A stretch of DNA of 34,481 bases, from NCBI RefSeq assembly GCF_000428145.1, contig NZ_KE386633.1:1186-35666 (forward strand). The letters run 5' to 3'. The position numbers and the translations under genes are program-made. Positions 15,888 through 23,548 of this stretch are shown piece after piece (position 1 is the stretch's first letter; every line of letters begins with the position of its first letter). Source of the DNA: Chitinilyticum litopenaei DSM 21440 (lineage in GTDB: Bacteria; Pseudomonadota; Gammaproteobacteria; Burkholderiales; Chitinibacteraceae). Under the pieces are notes generated by a model. The model saw nothing but the letters and a program-made list of their open reading frames with translations. It had not been told where the DNA came from and made no database searches.

Positions 15888-16308
15888 TGTGTTGCTGAAC
15901 AAGGCTGCGACGATTGAACGTTGCGTGGCCCGCGCCCGCGAGGAGTACGCAGCTGGAGCGGTGGAGTTTGCAAGCAATCACACCCGCCAGGATGCCGCTA
16001 TCTTGAATATCCAGCGTGCTTGCGAAGCCGCGCTCGATATGGGTCAGCATTTGATTCGGCGTGATCGGCTGGGCATTCCGCAAAGCTCGCGCGATGTGTT
16101 CACCCTGCTGGAAACCGCGGGCCGCATCGATGCTGCGCTTGCCGCGTCGCTGCGCAATATGGTCGGCTTCCGCAATATTGCCGTGCATGATTATCAGGCG
16201 CTGCAATTGCCGATTACCGTGGCGATCATCGAACGGCATCTGGATGATTTCCTGATTTATGCACAGTGTTTGCTGAAAGGCGGACTGACGGGGGCTGACC
16301 ATGCATGA
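15877..16308 (+). CDS. hepT: HepT-type HEPN toxin
   Basis: This 143-residue helical protein carries the HEPN RNase motif R-x4-H-x-Y in FRNIAVHDY: R99, H104 and Y106. The Tyr is the residue AMPylated by MntA in characterised systems. MGQHLIRRDRLGIPQSSRDVF and an LRNMVGFRN segment are typical of the DUF86/HepT family. The ATG has GGGAGGG just upstream and lies inside the mntA 3' end. The final codons overlap the start of argA (ATGCATGA), so toxin and arginine-synthesis gene are linked in translation. All three catalytic and target residues are present, so the toxin looks intact. Confidence 0.9.
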   Translation: MADDVLLNKAATIERCVARAREEYAAGAVEFASNHTRQDAAILNIQRACEAALDMGQHLIRRDRLGIPQSSRDVFTLLETAGRIDAALAASLRNMVGFRNIAVHDYQALQLPITVAIIERHLDDFLIYAQCLLKGGLTGADHA

Positions 16309-17617
16309 TTTCGTCGAATGGTTCCGTCAGGCCGCGCCCTACATCCATGCCTTCCGAGGCCGCACCTTCGTGATCGCCCTGGGCGGCGAGGTGGTGCGCG
16401 ACGGCAAGTTCGCCACGCTCACGCACGACATCAACCTGCTCACCAGCCTGGGCGTGCGCCTCGTCGTCGTGCATGGCGCGCGTCCGCAGATCGATGCGCG
16501 CATCGTCGAGAAGGGGCTCACGCCGCAATACCTGCATGGCCTGCGCGTCACCGACGCCGAAACGCTCACCTGCGTGATCCAGGCCGTCGGCCAGGTGCGC
16601 GTCGAGATCGAATCCTGGCTGTCGATGGGGCTGGCGAATTCGCCGATGGCCAATGCCGACATTCGCGTGTCGGCCGGCAACTTCATTACCGCGCAGCCGA
16701 TGGGCGTGCGCGACGGCATCGATCTGCAGTACACCGGCGAGGTACGCAAGGTCGATACCACCGCGATCCGCTACCGGCTTGATGACGGTGAAATGGTGCT
16801 GCTTTCCACGCTGGGTTATTCGCCGACCGGCGAGGTGTTCAACGTGCCGCTGGAGGACGTGGCGACCAGCGCGGCGATTGCACTGCGCGCCGACAAGCTG
16901 CTGTTCCTGTTCGGACAGGATGGGGTGGTCGATGCCAGCGGCGAGTTGCTCAATGAACTGACCGCGCTGGAGGCCGACCAGTTTCTCGCCGAGCACCCCG
17001 AGGCCAACGAGGATATCCGCCTCTATCTGCCTTGCGCCGCGCGTGCGGTGCGCCAGGGCGTCTCGCGTGCCCACCTGATCAGCCACCACGTCGACGGTTC
17101 GCTGTTGATGGAGCTGTTCACGCACGACGGCATCGGCACGATGATCTCGCGCGAAACCCTGGAAACGCTGCGCGAGGCGACCATCGACGACGTCGGCAAG
17201 CTCTTGGCGCTGATCGAGCCGCTGGAAGACCAGGGCGTGCTGGTCAAGCGCGGGCGCGAGCTGATCGAGCGTGAAATCTACCGTTATTCGGTGCTGGAGC
17301 ACGACGGCAAGATCATCGGTTGCGTTGCCATGCATCCCTTCCCGGACAGCCAGATGGCGGAAATGGCCTGTCTGGTCGTGCATCCGGACTATCGTGAACA
17401 GGATCGCGGCGAGCAGCTGCTCAAGCACATCGAGCAGCGCGCGCGCGGGCAGGGCGTCAAGCAACTGTTCGTGCTCACCACGCGCACCGCACACTGGTTT
17501 CTCGAACGGGGTTTCGTGCAGGCGACCGTCGATGCACTGCCGATGGAGAAGAAAGAACTCTACAACTACCAGCGCCGCTCCAAGGTCTTCATCAAGCGGC
17601 TGGCGCGCAGCAGCTGA
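16301..17617 (+). CDS. argA: N-acetylglutamate synthase
   Basis: ArgA makes N-acetylglutamate from glutamate and acetyl-CoA, the first step of arginine synthesis, and is normally inhibited by arginine. The 438-residue protein has an N-terminal amino-acid-kinase-like domain (about 20-270, with VIALGGEVV and VVVHGARPQID) and a C-terminal GNAT acetyltransferase domain (about 290-438, with MACLVVHPDYREQDRGEQLL and WFLERGF). The length and domain order match the classical proteobacterial enzyme. The ATG overlaps the hepT stop. Having a toxin-antitoxin module directly upstream with overlapping codons is unusual for this gene. No strong terminator follows. Confidence 0.93.
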   Translation: MHDFVEWFRQAAPYIHAFRGRTFVIALGGEVVRDGKFATLTHDINLLTSLGVRLVVVHGARPQIDARIVEKGLTPQYLHGLRVTDAETLTCVIQAVGQVRVEIESWLSMGLANSPMANADIRVSAGNFITAQPMGVRDGIDLQYTGEVRKVDTTAIRYRLDDGEMVLLSTLGYSPTGEVFNVPLEDVATSAAIALRADKLLFLFGQDGVVDASGELLNELTALEADQFLAEHPEANEDIRLYLPCAARAVRQGVSRAHLISHHVDGSLLMELFTHDGIGTMISRETLETLREATIDDVGKLLALIEPLEDQGVLVKRGRELIEREIYRYSVLEHDGKIIGCVAMHPFPDSQMAEMACLVVHPDYREQDRGEQLLKHIEQRARGQGVKQLFVLTTRTAHWFLERGFVQATVDALPMEKKELYNYQRRSKVFIKRLARSS

Positions 17618-18037
17618 GCGTTTGTTGCAAAACGTGCTGTGCACCCGGTGGGCGCAGTGAGGGCGGAGGGCGCCCAGGCCCCTGAATCCTTACGGACTTC
17701 ATGACCGCCGCGCTTGCTGTACTGCTGCCTCACCGCCGGGCGCTTGCCATTCATGAATTATTGATCCGGCCCTCTGATGTTTTTACTTGTAGGAGCGAGC
17801 TTGCTCGCGATCAGCAAGGCTTCGCGAGCAAGCTCGCTCCTACGGAAATTCAAACGTCCGAGGGCCGGATCAATAGGCGCTGTTGAGGTTTGATTGGTTT
17901 TTACACAGCCCCGTCAACTTGCCGGCCCCGGCGGGCGGCTGTGGGTGAAATGCAAGCCGGCGGCATGTCGTGCTAGGACGGGCACGGCCGCTCTGCTAAC
18001 CTCCATCACCATCTGCTGATCAACAGGAGGTGCAACG
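17618..18037. other. intergenic region holding a REP-like element
   Basis: This 420-bp stretch between argA and the leader ORF contains the nested palindrome described separately at 17759-17875. A second stem (TGGGCGC ... GCGCCCA, about 17649-17673) is weak. The remainder, 17876-18037, is GC-rich and shows no gene. A promoter for the downstream pair must lie here, but none was convincing. Confidence 0.5.
17759..17875. repeat. nested REP-like palindrome, copy 1
   Basis: An outer inverted repeat (TATTGATCCGGCCCTC at 17759-17774 and its complement ending at 17875) encloses an inner perfect 22-bp inverted repeat at 17789-17810 and 17822-17843, built around GGAGCGAGCTTGCTCGCG with an 11-base loop. 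The inner unit resembles the REP sequences common in Pseudomonas. A second copy in the same orientation is at 21169-21286. Confidence 0.88.
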
Positions 18038-18205
18038 ATGCCTTCTTTCGGTATCCGGCGCCGGGCGCAGCCCCTCGCAGTCAGCATCCGCACGGTCAGC
18101 ATCCGCACATCAGGAATCGAGTTGTTGCATTCCATTCATTCATTCCGGCTTTGCCGCAGGACAAGGGCTGACAGGCTGTTGTTCTGGCGTGTGTCGAAGG
18201 AGTAG
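18038..18205 (+). CDS. 55-codon leader ORF before the GGDEF-EAL gene
   Basis: An ATG at 18038 follows AGGAGGTGCAACG, the best ribosome binding site in this part of the window. It opens a 55-residue frame (MPSFGIRRRAQPLAV...) ending at TAG 18203-18205, four bases before the TTG of the next gene; the AAGGAG of that gene lies within the last codons of the leader. The peptide is Arg-rich (9 Arg) with no membrane segment, and contains a repeated VSIRT encoded by a direct DNA repeat (GTCAGCATCCGCAC). This suggests translational coupling, with ribosomes finishing the leader re-initiating on the cyclase gene. It could equally be a chance frame; I do not recognise the peptide. Confidence 0.5.
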   Translation: MPSFGIRRRAQPLAVSIRTVSIRTSGIELLHSIHSFRLCRRTRADRLLFWRVSKE

Positions 18206-18208
18206 GCC

Positions 18209-21019
18209 TTGCCCTGGCGCTTTCTCGGCTCGCTGCGCACCCGGCTGGTGCTCTTGCTGCTGCTCGTGCAATGCGGTCTGCTCGCCCTTGCCTATTTCCA
18301 GCTCGAGAAAATACTGCAGCGGGCGCGTTTCGATGCGGTCAGCCAGCGCGCTGAAAATGTCGCCAATGTCACGGCCGCCGTGGTGGCGCGCGAAATGATC
18401 TATGCGCGCCATGCCGAACTGGGGCCGCTGCTGGATACGCTGCGCACGCCGGAAAACGTTGATTATCTGGTGGTGGTCGACAATGCCGGCCAGGTGCTGG
18501 CCACCAGCGGCTGGGATGCCGCGAAGCCGCTGCCGCCACCGAGCCGGCTGGTTCCCGGCGAGCTGCCGCGCCTGCTGCATCTGTCGGTGCCGGTGCGCTA
18601 TGGCTATTCGCCCGTCGGCGAGCTGCATTTCGGCCTGTCCACCCAGCGGGGTGGGGAATTGCTGCGCAGCGTCCTGCAGCAGAACCTGTGGATCCTGATC
18701 GCCAGCGCCTTGCTCAGCACCGCGCTGTTTGCGCTGGCGGCGGCCTGGGTCGTGCGTCAGCTCTATCGCCTGATCGACAGTGTCGAGCAGGCGCTCAGCG
18801 GCCAGACCGGTCAGGCCACCACCCTGACCGAGGGCGAACAGGATCGCCTGCTCGTGCATTTCCGCACCATGCTGCAGCGCATCGACCAGCGCGTCAGCGC
18901 CTTGCAGCAGAGCGAGGCGCGCTTTCATGCGCTGGCCGATTACACGCATTCGGCCGAGCTGTGGATCGACCCTCAGGGCAAGCTGCTGTGGGTGAATGCG
19001 TCCGTCGAGCGTCTCACCGGCTACCGGGTGGAAGAATGCCTGCTGCTTGACGGCTTTCCGGTGGGGCTGGCCGTGCCCGATGAGCGCGAGCGCTTTGCCG
19101 AAATGCTGCGCCGCGCCCTGCAGGATGAAAGCAGCATGTCCGATTTCGAATTCCGCGCCGTGCGCCGCGATGGCCAGACCTTCTGGGCGGCGGCGTCCTG
19201 GCTGCCGCTGTATGACGGTGACGGCAAGCTGCTGGGCCTGCGCGCCAGCATCCGCGACAACACCGAGCTGAAGGAAGACCGGCTGGCCCTGCGTCGCGCG
19301 CTGATGGACCTGCAGCAGCTGCAACTGCTGGGGCAGGGCTATCTGCAGCGCGCCGAAGCCGAACGCGCGCGGCTGATGGCGCTGCTGTCGGCCATGCGCT
19401 TTGGCGTGCTGTTTGTCGACAACGACAACCGCGTGGTTTTCCACAATCCGGCCTTTGCCGAGCAATGGGGGCTGCCGGCCGATGCCGATGGCCACGGCCG
19501 GCCGCTGGGCCAGGTGCTGCAGCAGGCCGCCAATCAGCCGGCGATCAGCGACATTGCGGTGTACTACCTCGAGGAGCTGGCGCTGGCTGACGAGCGCGTC
19601 GATTTTGGCGCGCTGACGATGAATGACGGGCGCATCATCACCCAGTACTGCTACCGCGTGCTCGACCAGCAGGGGCAGACCAATGGCCGCATGTGGATTT
19701 ACGAAGACGTGACGCAGCAGCGCGCCATGGCCGAGCGCATGATCAGCCTGGCCGAGCGTGACGCGCTGACCGGGCTCTACAACCGTCACCGTTTCCAGGA
19801 CGAACTCGACCGCCTGTTCGCCGATGCCGAGCGGCGTGGCGCGCGGCTGGCCCTGCTGTATTTCGATCTCGACGAGTTCAAGTTCGTCAACGACACCTTC
19901 GGCCATGGCGTCGGCGACGAGTTGCTGGTGGTGATTGCCCAGGAAATCGGCCGCCAGGTGCGGCGCAACGAGATTCTGGCGCGGCTGGGGGGTGACGAGT
20001 TCGCCGTCTTGCTGCCCGATGGCGACGAGGCTGCCGCCGCACGCCTGGCCGAGCGCATCATCGCCACCATCAGCCAGATCACCTTCAGCGCGCGCGGGCA
20101 TACGCTGCGCCCGGCTTCCTCGCTGGGCGTGGCCATCTACCCGCAGCATGCCGGCACCAGCGCCGAACTGGTCGCGCATGCCGATGCCGCCATGTACCAG
20201 GCCAAGTCCGCCGGCAAGTCGACCTGGCGGCTCTACCGCGCCGACGCCGATCCCTCGCAGAACGCGCTGGCACGCCTGTCCTGGAAGGAGCGCATCACGC
20301 AGGCGCTGGAAAATGACGGCTTCGAGCTGCATTTCCAGGGCATTTACGAGGCCGCCACGCGCAAGCTGGTGCACCTCGAAGCGCTGCTGCGCATGAAGGA
20401 TGCGCAAAACCCCGGCGAGCTGATCATGCCGGGCAGCTTCATTCCGCACGCGGAAAAGACCGGCAAGATCATCGATCTGGACCGCTGGGTCATCCGCAAG
20501 GCCATCAGCATCCTGGCCGAGCGCCCGGCCGCGCCGTCGATCGCGGTGAATGTCTCGGGGCGCTCTTTCGACGAACCGGGCTTGCCGGAATTCATCGCCG
20601 ACGAGCTCAAGCGCCGGCGTGTCGATCCGCGCCGTCTGCTGGTCGAGCTGACCGAAACGGCGGCGGTATCCGACCTGCGCGACGCCCAGCGCTTTATCGA
20701 TGCGCTGCGCGCCACTGGCTGTCGCGTCTGTCTTGACGATTTCGGCGTCGGCTTTGCCTCGTTTGCCTACCTGAAGCAGCTCAAGGCCGATGTGCTGAAG
20801 ATCGACGGCATGTTCATCCGCGACCTGCCGCGCGACCGCGACAGCCAGATTTTCGTGCGCGGCATGGTGCAGATGGCGCACGACATGGGCAAGATCACCG
20901 TCGCCGAGTTCGTCGAGAATGTCGAGATTCTGGAAATGCTGCTGGAATTCGGCATCGACCAGGTGCAGGGTTATCACCTCGATCGCCCGCAGCGCGATCA
21001 CCCCGGGTTGAATGCCTGA
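18209..21019 (+). CDS. membrane-bound PAS-GGDEF-EAL protein (c-di-GMP turnover)
   Basis: This 936-residue protein has two membrane segments (about 10-28 and 158-182) flanking a periplasmic sensor region, then a HAMP-like linker, one or two PAS domains (about 230-355 and 385-505), GGDEF (594-598, in LARLGGDEFAVLLP) and EAL (E724-A725-L726). Both catalytic signatures are complete: GGDEF makes c-di-GMP, and the EAL domain has DDFGVGFASF, LKIDGMF and QGYHLDRPQ as in active phosphodiesterases. Which activity dominates cannot be read. The TTG start is supported by AAGGAG six bases upstream and by the fit to the first membrane helix. It stands alone apart from the leader ORF and is bracketed by two REP-like palindromes. 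Confidence 0.92.
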   Translation: MPWRFLGSLRTRLVLLLLLVQCGLLALAYFQLEKILQRARFDAVSQRAENVANVTAAVVAREMIYARHAELGPLLDTLRTPENVDYLVVVDNAGQVLATSGWDAAKPLPPPSRLVPGELPRLLHLSVPVRYGYSPVGELHFGLSTQRGGELLRSVLQQNLWILIASALLSTALFALAAAWVVRQLYRLIDSVEQALSGQTGQATTLTEGEQDRLLVHFRTMLQRIDQRVSALQQSEARFHALADYTHSAELWIDPQGKLLWVNASVERLTGYRVEECLLLDGFPVGLAVPDERERFAEMLRRALQDESSMSDFEFRAVRRDGQTFWAAASWLPLYDGDGKLLGLRASIRDNTELKEDRLALRRALMDLQQLQLLGQGYLQRAEAERARLMALLSAMRFGVLFVDNDNRVVFHNPAFAEQWGLPADADGHGRPLGQVLQQAANQPAISDIAVYYLEELALADERVDFGALTMNDGRIITQYCYRVLDQQGQTNGRMWIYEDVTQQRAMAERMISLAERDALTGLYNRHRFQDELDRLFADAERRGARLALLYFDLDEFKFVNDTFGHGVGDELLVVIAQEIGRQVRRNEILARLGGDEFAVLLPDGDEAAAARLAERIIATISQITFSARGHTLRPASSLGVAIYPQHAGTSAELVAHADAAMYQAKSAGKSTWRLYRADADPSQNALARLSWKERITQALENDGFELHFQGIYEAATRKLVHLEALLRMKDAQNPGELIMPGSFIPHAEKTGKIIDLDRWVIRKAISILAERPAAPSIAVNVSGRSFDEPGLPEFIADELKRRRVDPRRLLVELTETAAVSDLRDAQRFIDALRATGCRVCLDDFGVGFASFAYLKQLKADVLKIDGMFIRDLPRDRDSQIFVRGMVQMAHDMGKITVAEFVENVEILEMLLEFGIDQVQGYHLDRPQRDHPGLNA

Positions 21020-21376
21020 GGTATTGCGCTGTAACTAATCAGGCAAAAGGGTTGTGTGGTAATACCCTCTTGAATTGGCATGTTGGCCGGCCTTGAAGGC
21101 GGGGAGTGCGAGCGACCGCGCCTGGCCAGCAGAAGCCCATTCCTGAGGCCGATAACTGTGCCTGGACCTATTGATCCGGCCCTCTGATGTTTTCAACTCG
21201 TAGGAGCGAGCTTGCTCGCGATAAGCAACGCTTCGCGAGCAAGCTCGCTCCTACAGAAATTCATACTTCTGAGGGCCGGATCAATAAGGCGGCGCCGAAA
21301 GGGCTGGCAGGACCGTGAAGGTTGGCGCACCCTGCTCACGCCTCACGCCTCACGCCTCACGCCTCACGCCTCACGC
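21020..21376. other. intergenic region with REP-like copy 2 and a heptamer tract
   Basis: This 357-bp region lies between two convergent genes. It holds the second nested palindrome (21169-21286) and the TCACGCC tandem tract (21336-21377). The stretch 21020-21168 shows no gene and no clear terminator; the palindromes may end transcription from both sides. Confidence 0.55.
21169..21286. repeat. nested REP-like palindrome, copy 2
   Basis: Same structure as copy 1: an outer TATTGATCCGGCCCTC inverted repeat and an inner perfect 22-bp inverted repeat at 21200-21221 and 21233-21254. The loop and spacers differ by a few bases (TAAGCAACGCT against TCAGCAAGGCT), and the orientation is the same as copy 1. 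Confidence 0.88.
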
Positions 21377-21377
21377 C
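21336..21377. repeat. six tandem copies of TCACGCC at the rlpA stop
   Basis: Six perfect 7-bp units end exactly at the rlpA stop codon (TAG, minus strand, 21379-21377). Two more units occur at 22418-22431, just past the rodA stop. Confidence 0.9.
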
Positions 21378-22345
21378 TATCGCGCAATCACGGCCTGCAG
21401 CCGGTACCGCCCGGTCAGGCGCTCGGCGGTGGACAGCGCTTCATCGCGGCTGGCATATGGCCCCAGCTGCACGCGCCAGAACTTGTTGTCCGTGCGCATG
21501 CGCAGCTTGCGGCTGTCGGCTTCGTCCAGCTCGCGCAGCAGGTGCAGGCGGAAATTATCGGCATTGTTCTCGGCCGAGAAGGCGCCCAGCTGCAGATAAA
21601 CGCCGGCGGCATCCTCGCTGACCGGCACCGTGCGCGGAGCTTCCTGAACTGGCGGGCGGGGCGGCGCTTCCTGTGCCGCGCGGGCGACGACCGCTGCCGG
21701 CGTGTCGCCCGGCAGCAGGCTTTCCACCTTCACCCGCGAGCTGCCCTGGCCGGCATAGCCCAGCCGGCAGGCCGCGAGGAATGAGAGGTCGATCACGCGC
21801 CCCTTGTGGAATGGCCCGCGATCATTGATGCGCACCACCACGCTGCGGCCATTGGCCAGATTGGTCACGCGCGCATAGCTGGGAATCGGCAGGATGGGGC
21901 TGGCGGCCGTCATCGCGAACATGTCGTAGATTTCGCCGTTCGAGGTCTTCTGGCCGTGGAATTTGCGGCCGTACCAGCTGCCGGTGCCTTCCTCGTGCCA
22001 CTGTCCCGGCGCGCTCAAGGGGGTGAACGACTGGCCCAGCACCGTGTACGGGCGGTTGGCCCATTTGTGCAGCGGCTCCCAGCGCGGAGAGGCATCGGGA
22101 ATCTGGTCGAGATTGGCGGGCCATTCGGCAGCCGGGCCGTCGTCCTTGTAGAAACCGCCGCGCTTGCCGTCGAGCGCCGTGTAGCTGCAGCCATACTGCT
22201 CGCTGCCGGGCTGGGCCGGCGGCGCGGGTTGCGCCGGCTGCGGCTGCGGTCTTGCCGGCCCGTCACTGACCGGCGCGGGCGGCGTGCTGGAACAGGCGGC
22301 CAGCAGCAGACCGAGCAGGGTTGGCAGGAGTAGGGGCTTTTTCAT
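21377..22345 (-). CDS. rlpA: RlpA family lipoprotein (septal-ring lytic transglycosylase)
   Basis: This 322-residue outer-membrane lipoprotein has a signal peptide with lipobox LAAC (Cys18), a Pro-rich linker and a double-psi beta-barrel domain (about 120-215, with GTGSWYGRKFHGQKTSNGE and RINDRGPF at 172-179). It ends in a SPOR domain (about 247-322, with VYLQLGAFS and WRVQLGPY) that binds denuded septal peptidoglycan. In Pseudomonas, RlpA cleaves naked glycan strands; the Asp of NDRGPF lies in the conserved region of that domain. It is the last gene of the elongasome operon, after rodA. The ribosome binding site is poor. The stop is followed by the TCACGCC tract. Confidence 0.92.
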   Translation of the reverse strand: MKKPLLLPTLLGLLLAACSSTPPAPVSDGPARPQPQPAQPAPPAQPGSEQYGCSYTALDGKRGGFYKDDGPAAEWPANLDQIPDASPRWEPLHKWANRPYTVLGQSFTPLSAPGQWHEEGTGSWYGRKFHGQKTSNGEIYDMFAMTAASPILPIPSYARVTNLANGRSVVVRINDRGPFHKGRVIDLSFLAACRLGYAGQGSSRVKVESLLPGDTPAAVVARAAQEAPPRPPVQEAPRTVPVSEDAAGVYLQLGAFSAENNADNFRLHLLRELDEADSRKLRMRTDNKFWRVQLGPYASRDEALSTAERLTGRYRLQAVIAR

Positions 22346-22417
22346 GGGGTATTGCTCTGTAGCCTTTTCATCAAAAGGGCTTGGTGTCTTAACGTTGCCG
22401 GGTATGCTGAGATCGCC

Positions 22418-22431
22418 TCACGCCTCACGCC
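22418..22431. repeat. two TCACGCC heptamers after rodA
   Basis: Two perfect TCACGCC units lie four bases past the rodA stop on the minus strand, matching the six-copy tract past rlpA. The rest of the 90-bp rodA-rlpA gap contains a small stem, AGCCTTTT / AAAAGGGCT (22361-22380). Confidence 0.75.
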
Positions 22432-22435
22432 CCGC

Positions 22436-23548
22436 TCAGCGTCGGATCAGCTTGCGGTCGCGCTGGATGCTCATGAGGATACCGAAGCCGGCCAGAATCG
22501 ACACCATCGAGGTACCGCCGTAGGACACCAGCGGCAGCGGCACACCGACCACCGGCAGAATGCCGGTGACCATGCCCATGTTCACAAAGGCGTAGGTGAA
22601 GAAGGTCATCGCGATGGCTCCGGCCAGCAGCCGGCCAAACAGCGTTGAGGCGGTATTGGCGATCATCAGCCCGCGCACGATGACCAGCAGATACATCACC
22701 AGCAGCACGGCATTGCCGACGAGGCCGAATTCCTCGCCGAACACGGCGAAGATGAAGTCGGTCGTGCGCTCGGGAATGAAATCGAGGTGGGTCTGCGTGC
22801 CGCTGAGCCAGCCCTTGCCGAACACGCCGCCCGAGCCGATGGCGATGGTGCCCTGGATGATGTGGTAGCCGGCGCCCAGCGGGTCTTCCATCGGATTGAG
22901 CATGGTCGCGATGCGGCGGCACTGGTATTCATGCAGGATGTTGATGCACCAGTCCCAGTGCAGCACCACGTAGACCAGCGTGCTGCCGGCGGCGAGCATC
23001 ACGCCGATCAGCCGCCACGACAGGCCGGCGAAATACAGCACGTAAAAGCCCGAGGCGCTGATCATCAGCGCCGTGCCCAGATCGGGCTGCTTGAGAATGA
23101 GCCCGACCGGCACCAGCAAGAGCAGGGCGCCGCCGACAAAGTGCTTCCAGTTCAGCTGCGCTTCGAAATGGTGGAAAAACCAGGCGATGGTCATCGGCAC
23201 GGCAATGCGCATCAGCTCGGAAGGCTGGATGTGCGTGATGCCGATATTCAGCCAGCGCGTCGAGCCATTCACCGTCTTGCCGGCGATCTCCACCAGCACC
23301 AGCAGGATCACGCCAAGAATGTAGCCGGGCAGGGCGAGGCGCATCAGCGTGGCCTGGGAGATGTTGGCGATGGCCCACATGACGCCGAAGGCGATCCCCA
23401 TGAAGACGATCTTGTTCAGCACCCGGTCCAGATCCTGGTTCGAGGCCGAAAACAGCAGCACCGCCGACAGCGCGAACAGCATGGCCGTAAAGAGGAACAG
23501 CCAGGGGTCGACCGGCTGGCGGATGCGCAGCCACAGTTGCTTAATCAC
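22436..23548 (-). CDS. rodA: rod-shape peptidoglycan polymerase RodA
   Basis: RodA is the SEDS-family glycosyltransferase of the elongasome; it polymerises lipid II in the inner membrane with PBP2. The 370-residue protein has about ten membrane segments and SEDS hallmarks: WLFLFTAMLFALSAVLLFSAS, GSTRWLNIG, QPSELMRIAVPM, KQPDLGTALMI, and the C-terminal PVVGVPLPLVSYGGTSM. The GTG start overlaps the last codons of mrdA by 8 bases and has GAGG nine bases upstream. The order mreBCD-mrdA-rodA is the usual one. The sequence looks complete. Confidence 0.95.
   Translation of the reverse strand: MIKQLWLRIRQPVDPWLFLFTAMLFALSAVLLFSASNQDLDRVLNKIVFMGIAFGVMWAIANISQATLMRLALPGYILGVILLVLVEIAGKTVNGSTRWLNIGITHIQPSELMRIAVPMTIAWFFHHFEAQLNWKHFVGGALLLLVPVGLILKQPDLGTALMISASGFYVLYFAGLSWRLIGVMLAAGSTLVYVVLHWDWCINILHEYQCRRIATMLNPMEDPLGAGYHIIQGTIAIGSGGVFGKGWLSGTQTHLDFIPERTTDFIFAVFGEEFGLVGNAVLLVMYLLVIVRGLMIANTASTLFGRLLAGAIAMTFFTYAFVNMGMVTGILPVVGVPLPLVSYGGTSMVSILAGFGILMSIQRDRKLIRR

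Noticed and set aside
17914..18135. A 73-codon minus-strand frame upstream of the cyclase gene
   Set aside because: No ribosome binding site and opposed by the plus-strand leader ORF with a strong one; the composition is not gene-like.
18140..21001. A 953-codon open frame antisense to the GGDEF-EAL gene
   Set aside because: The plus-strand frame has complete PAS, GGDEF and EAL motifs; the antisense product shows no recognisable domain.
21336..21377. The TCACGCC tract considered as a CRISPR-like array
   Set aside because: The units are 7 bp and contiguous without spacers, and no cas genes are near.
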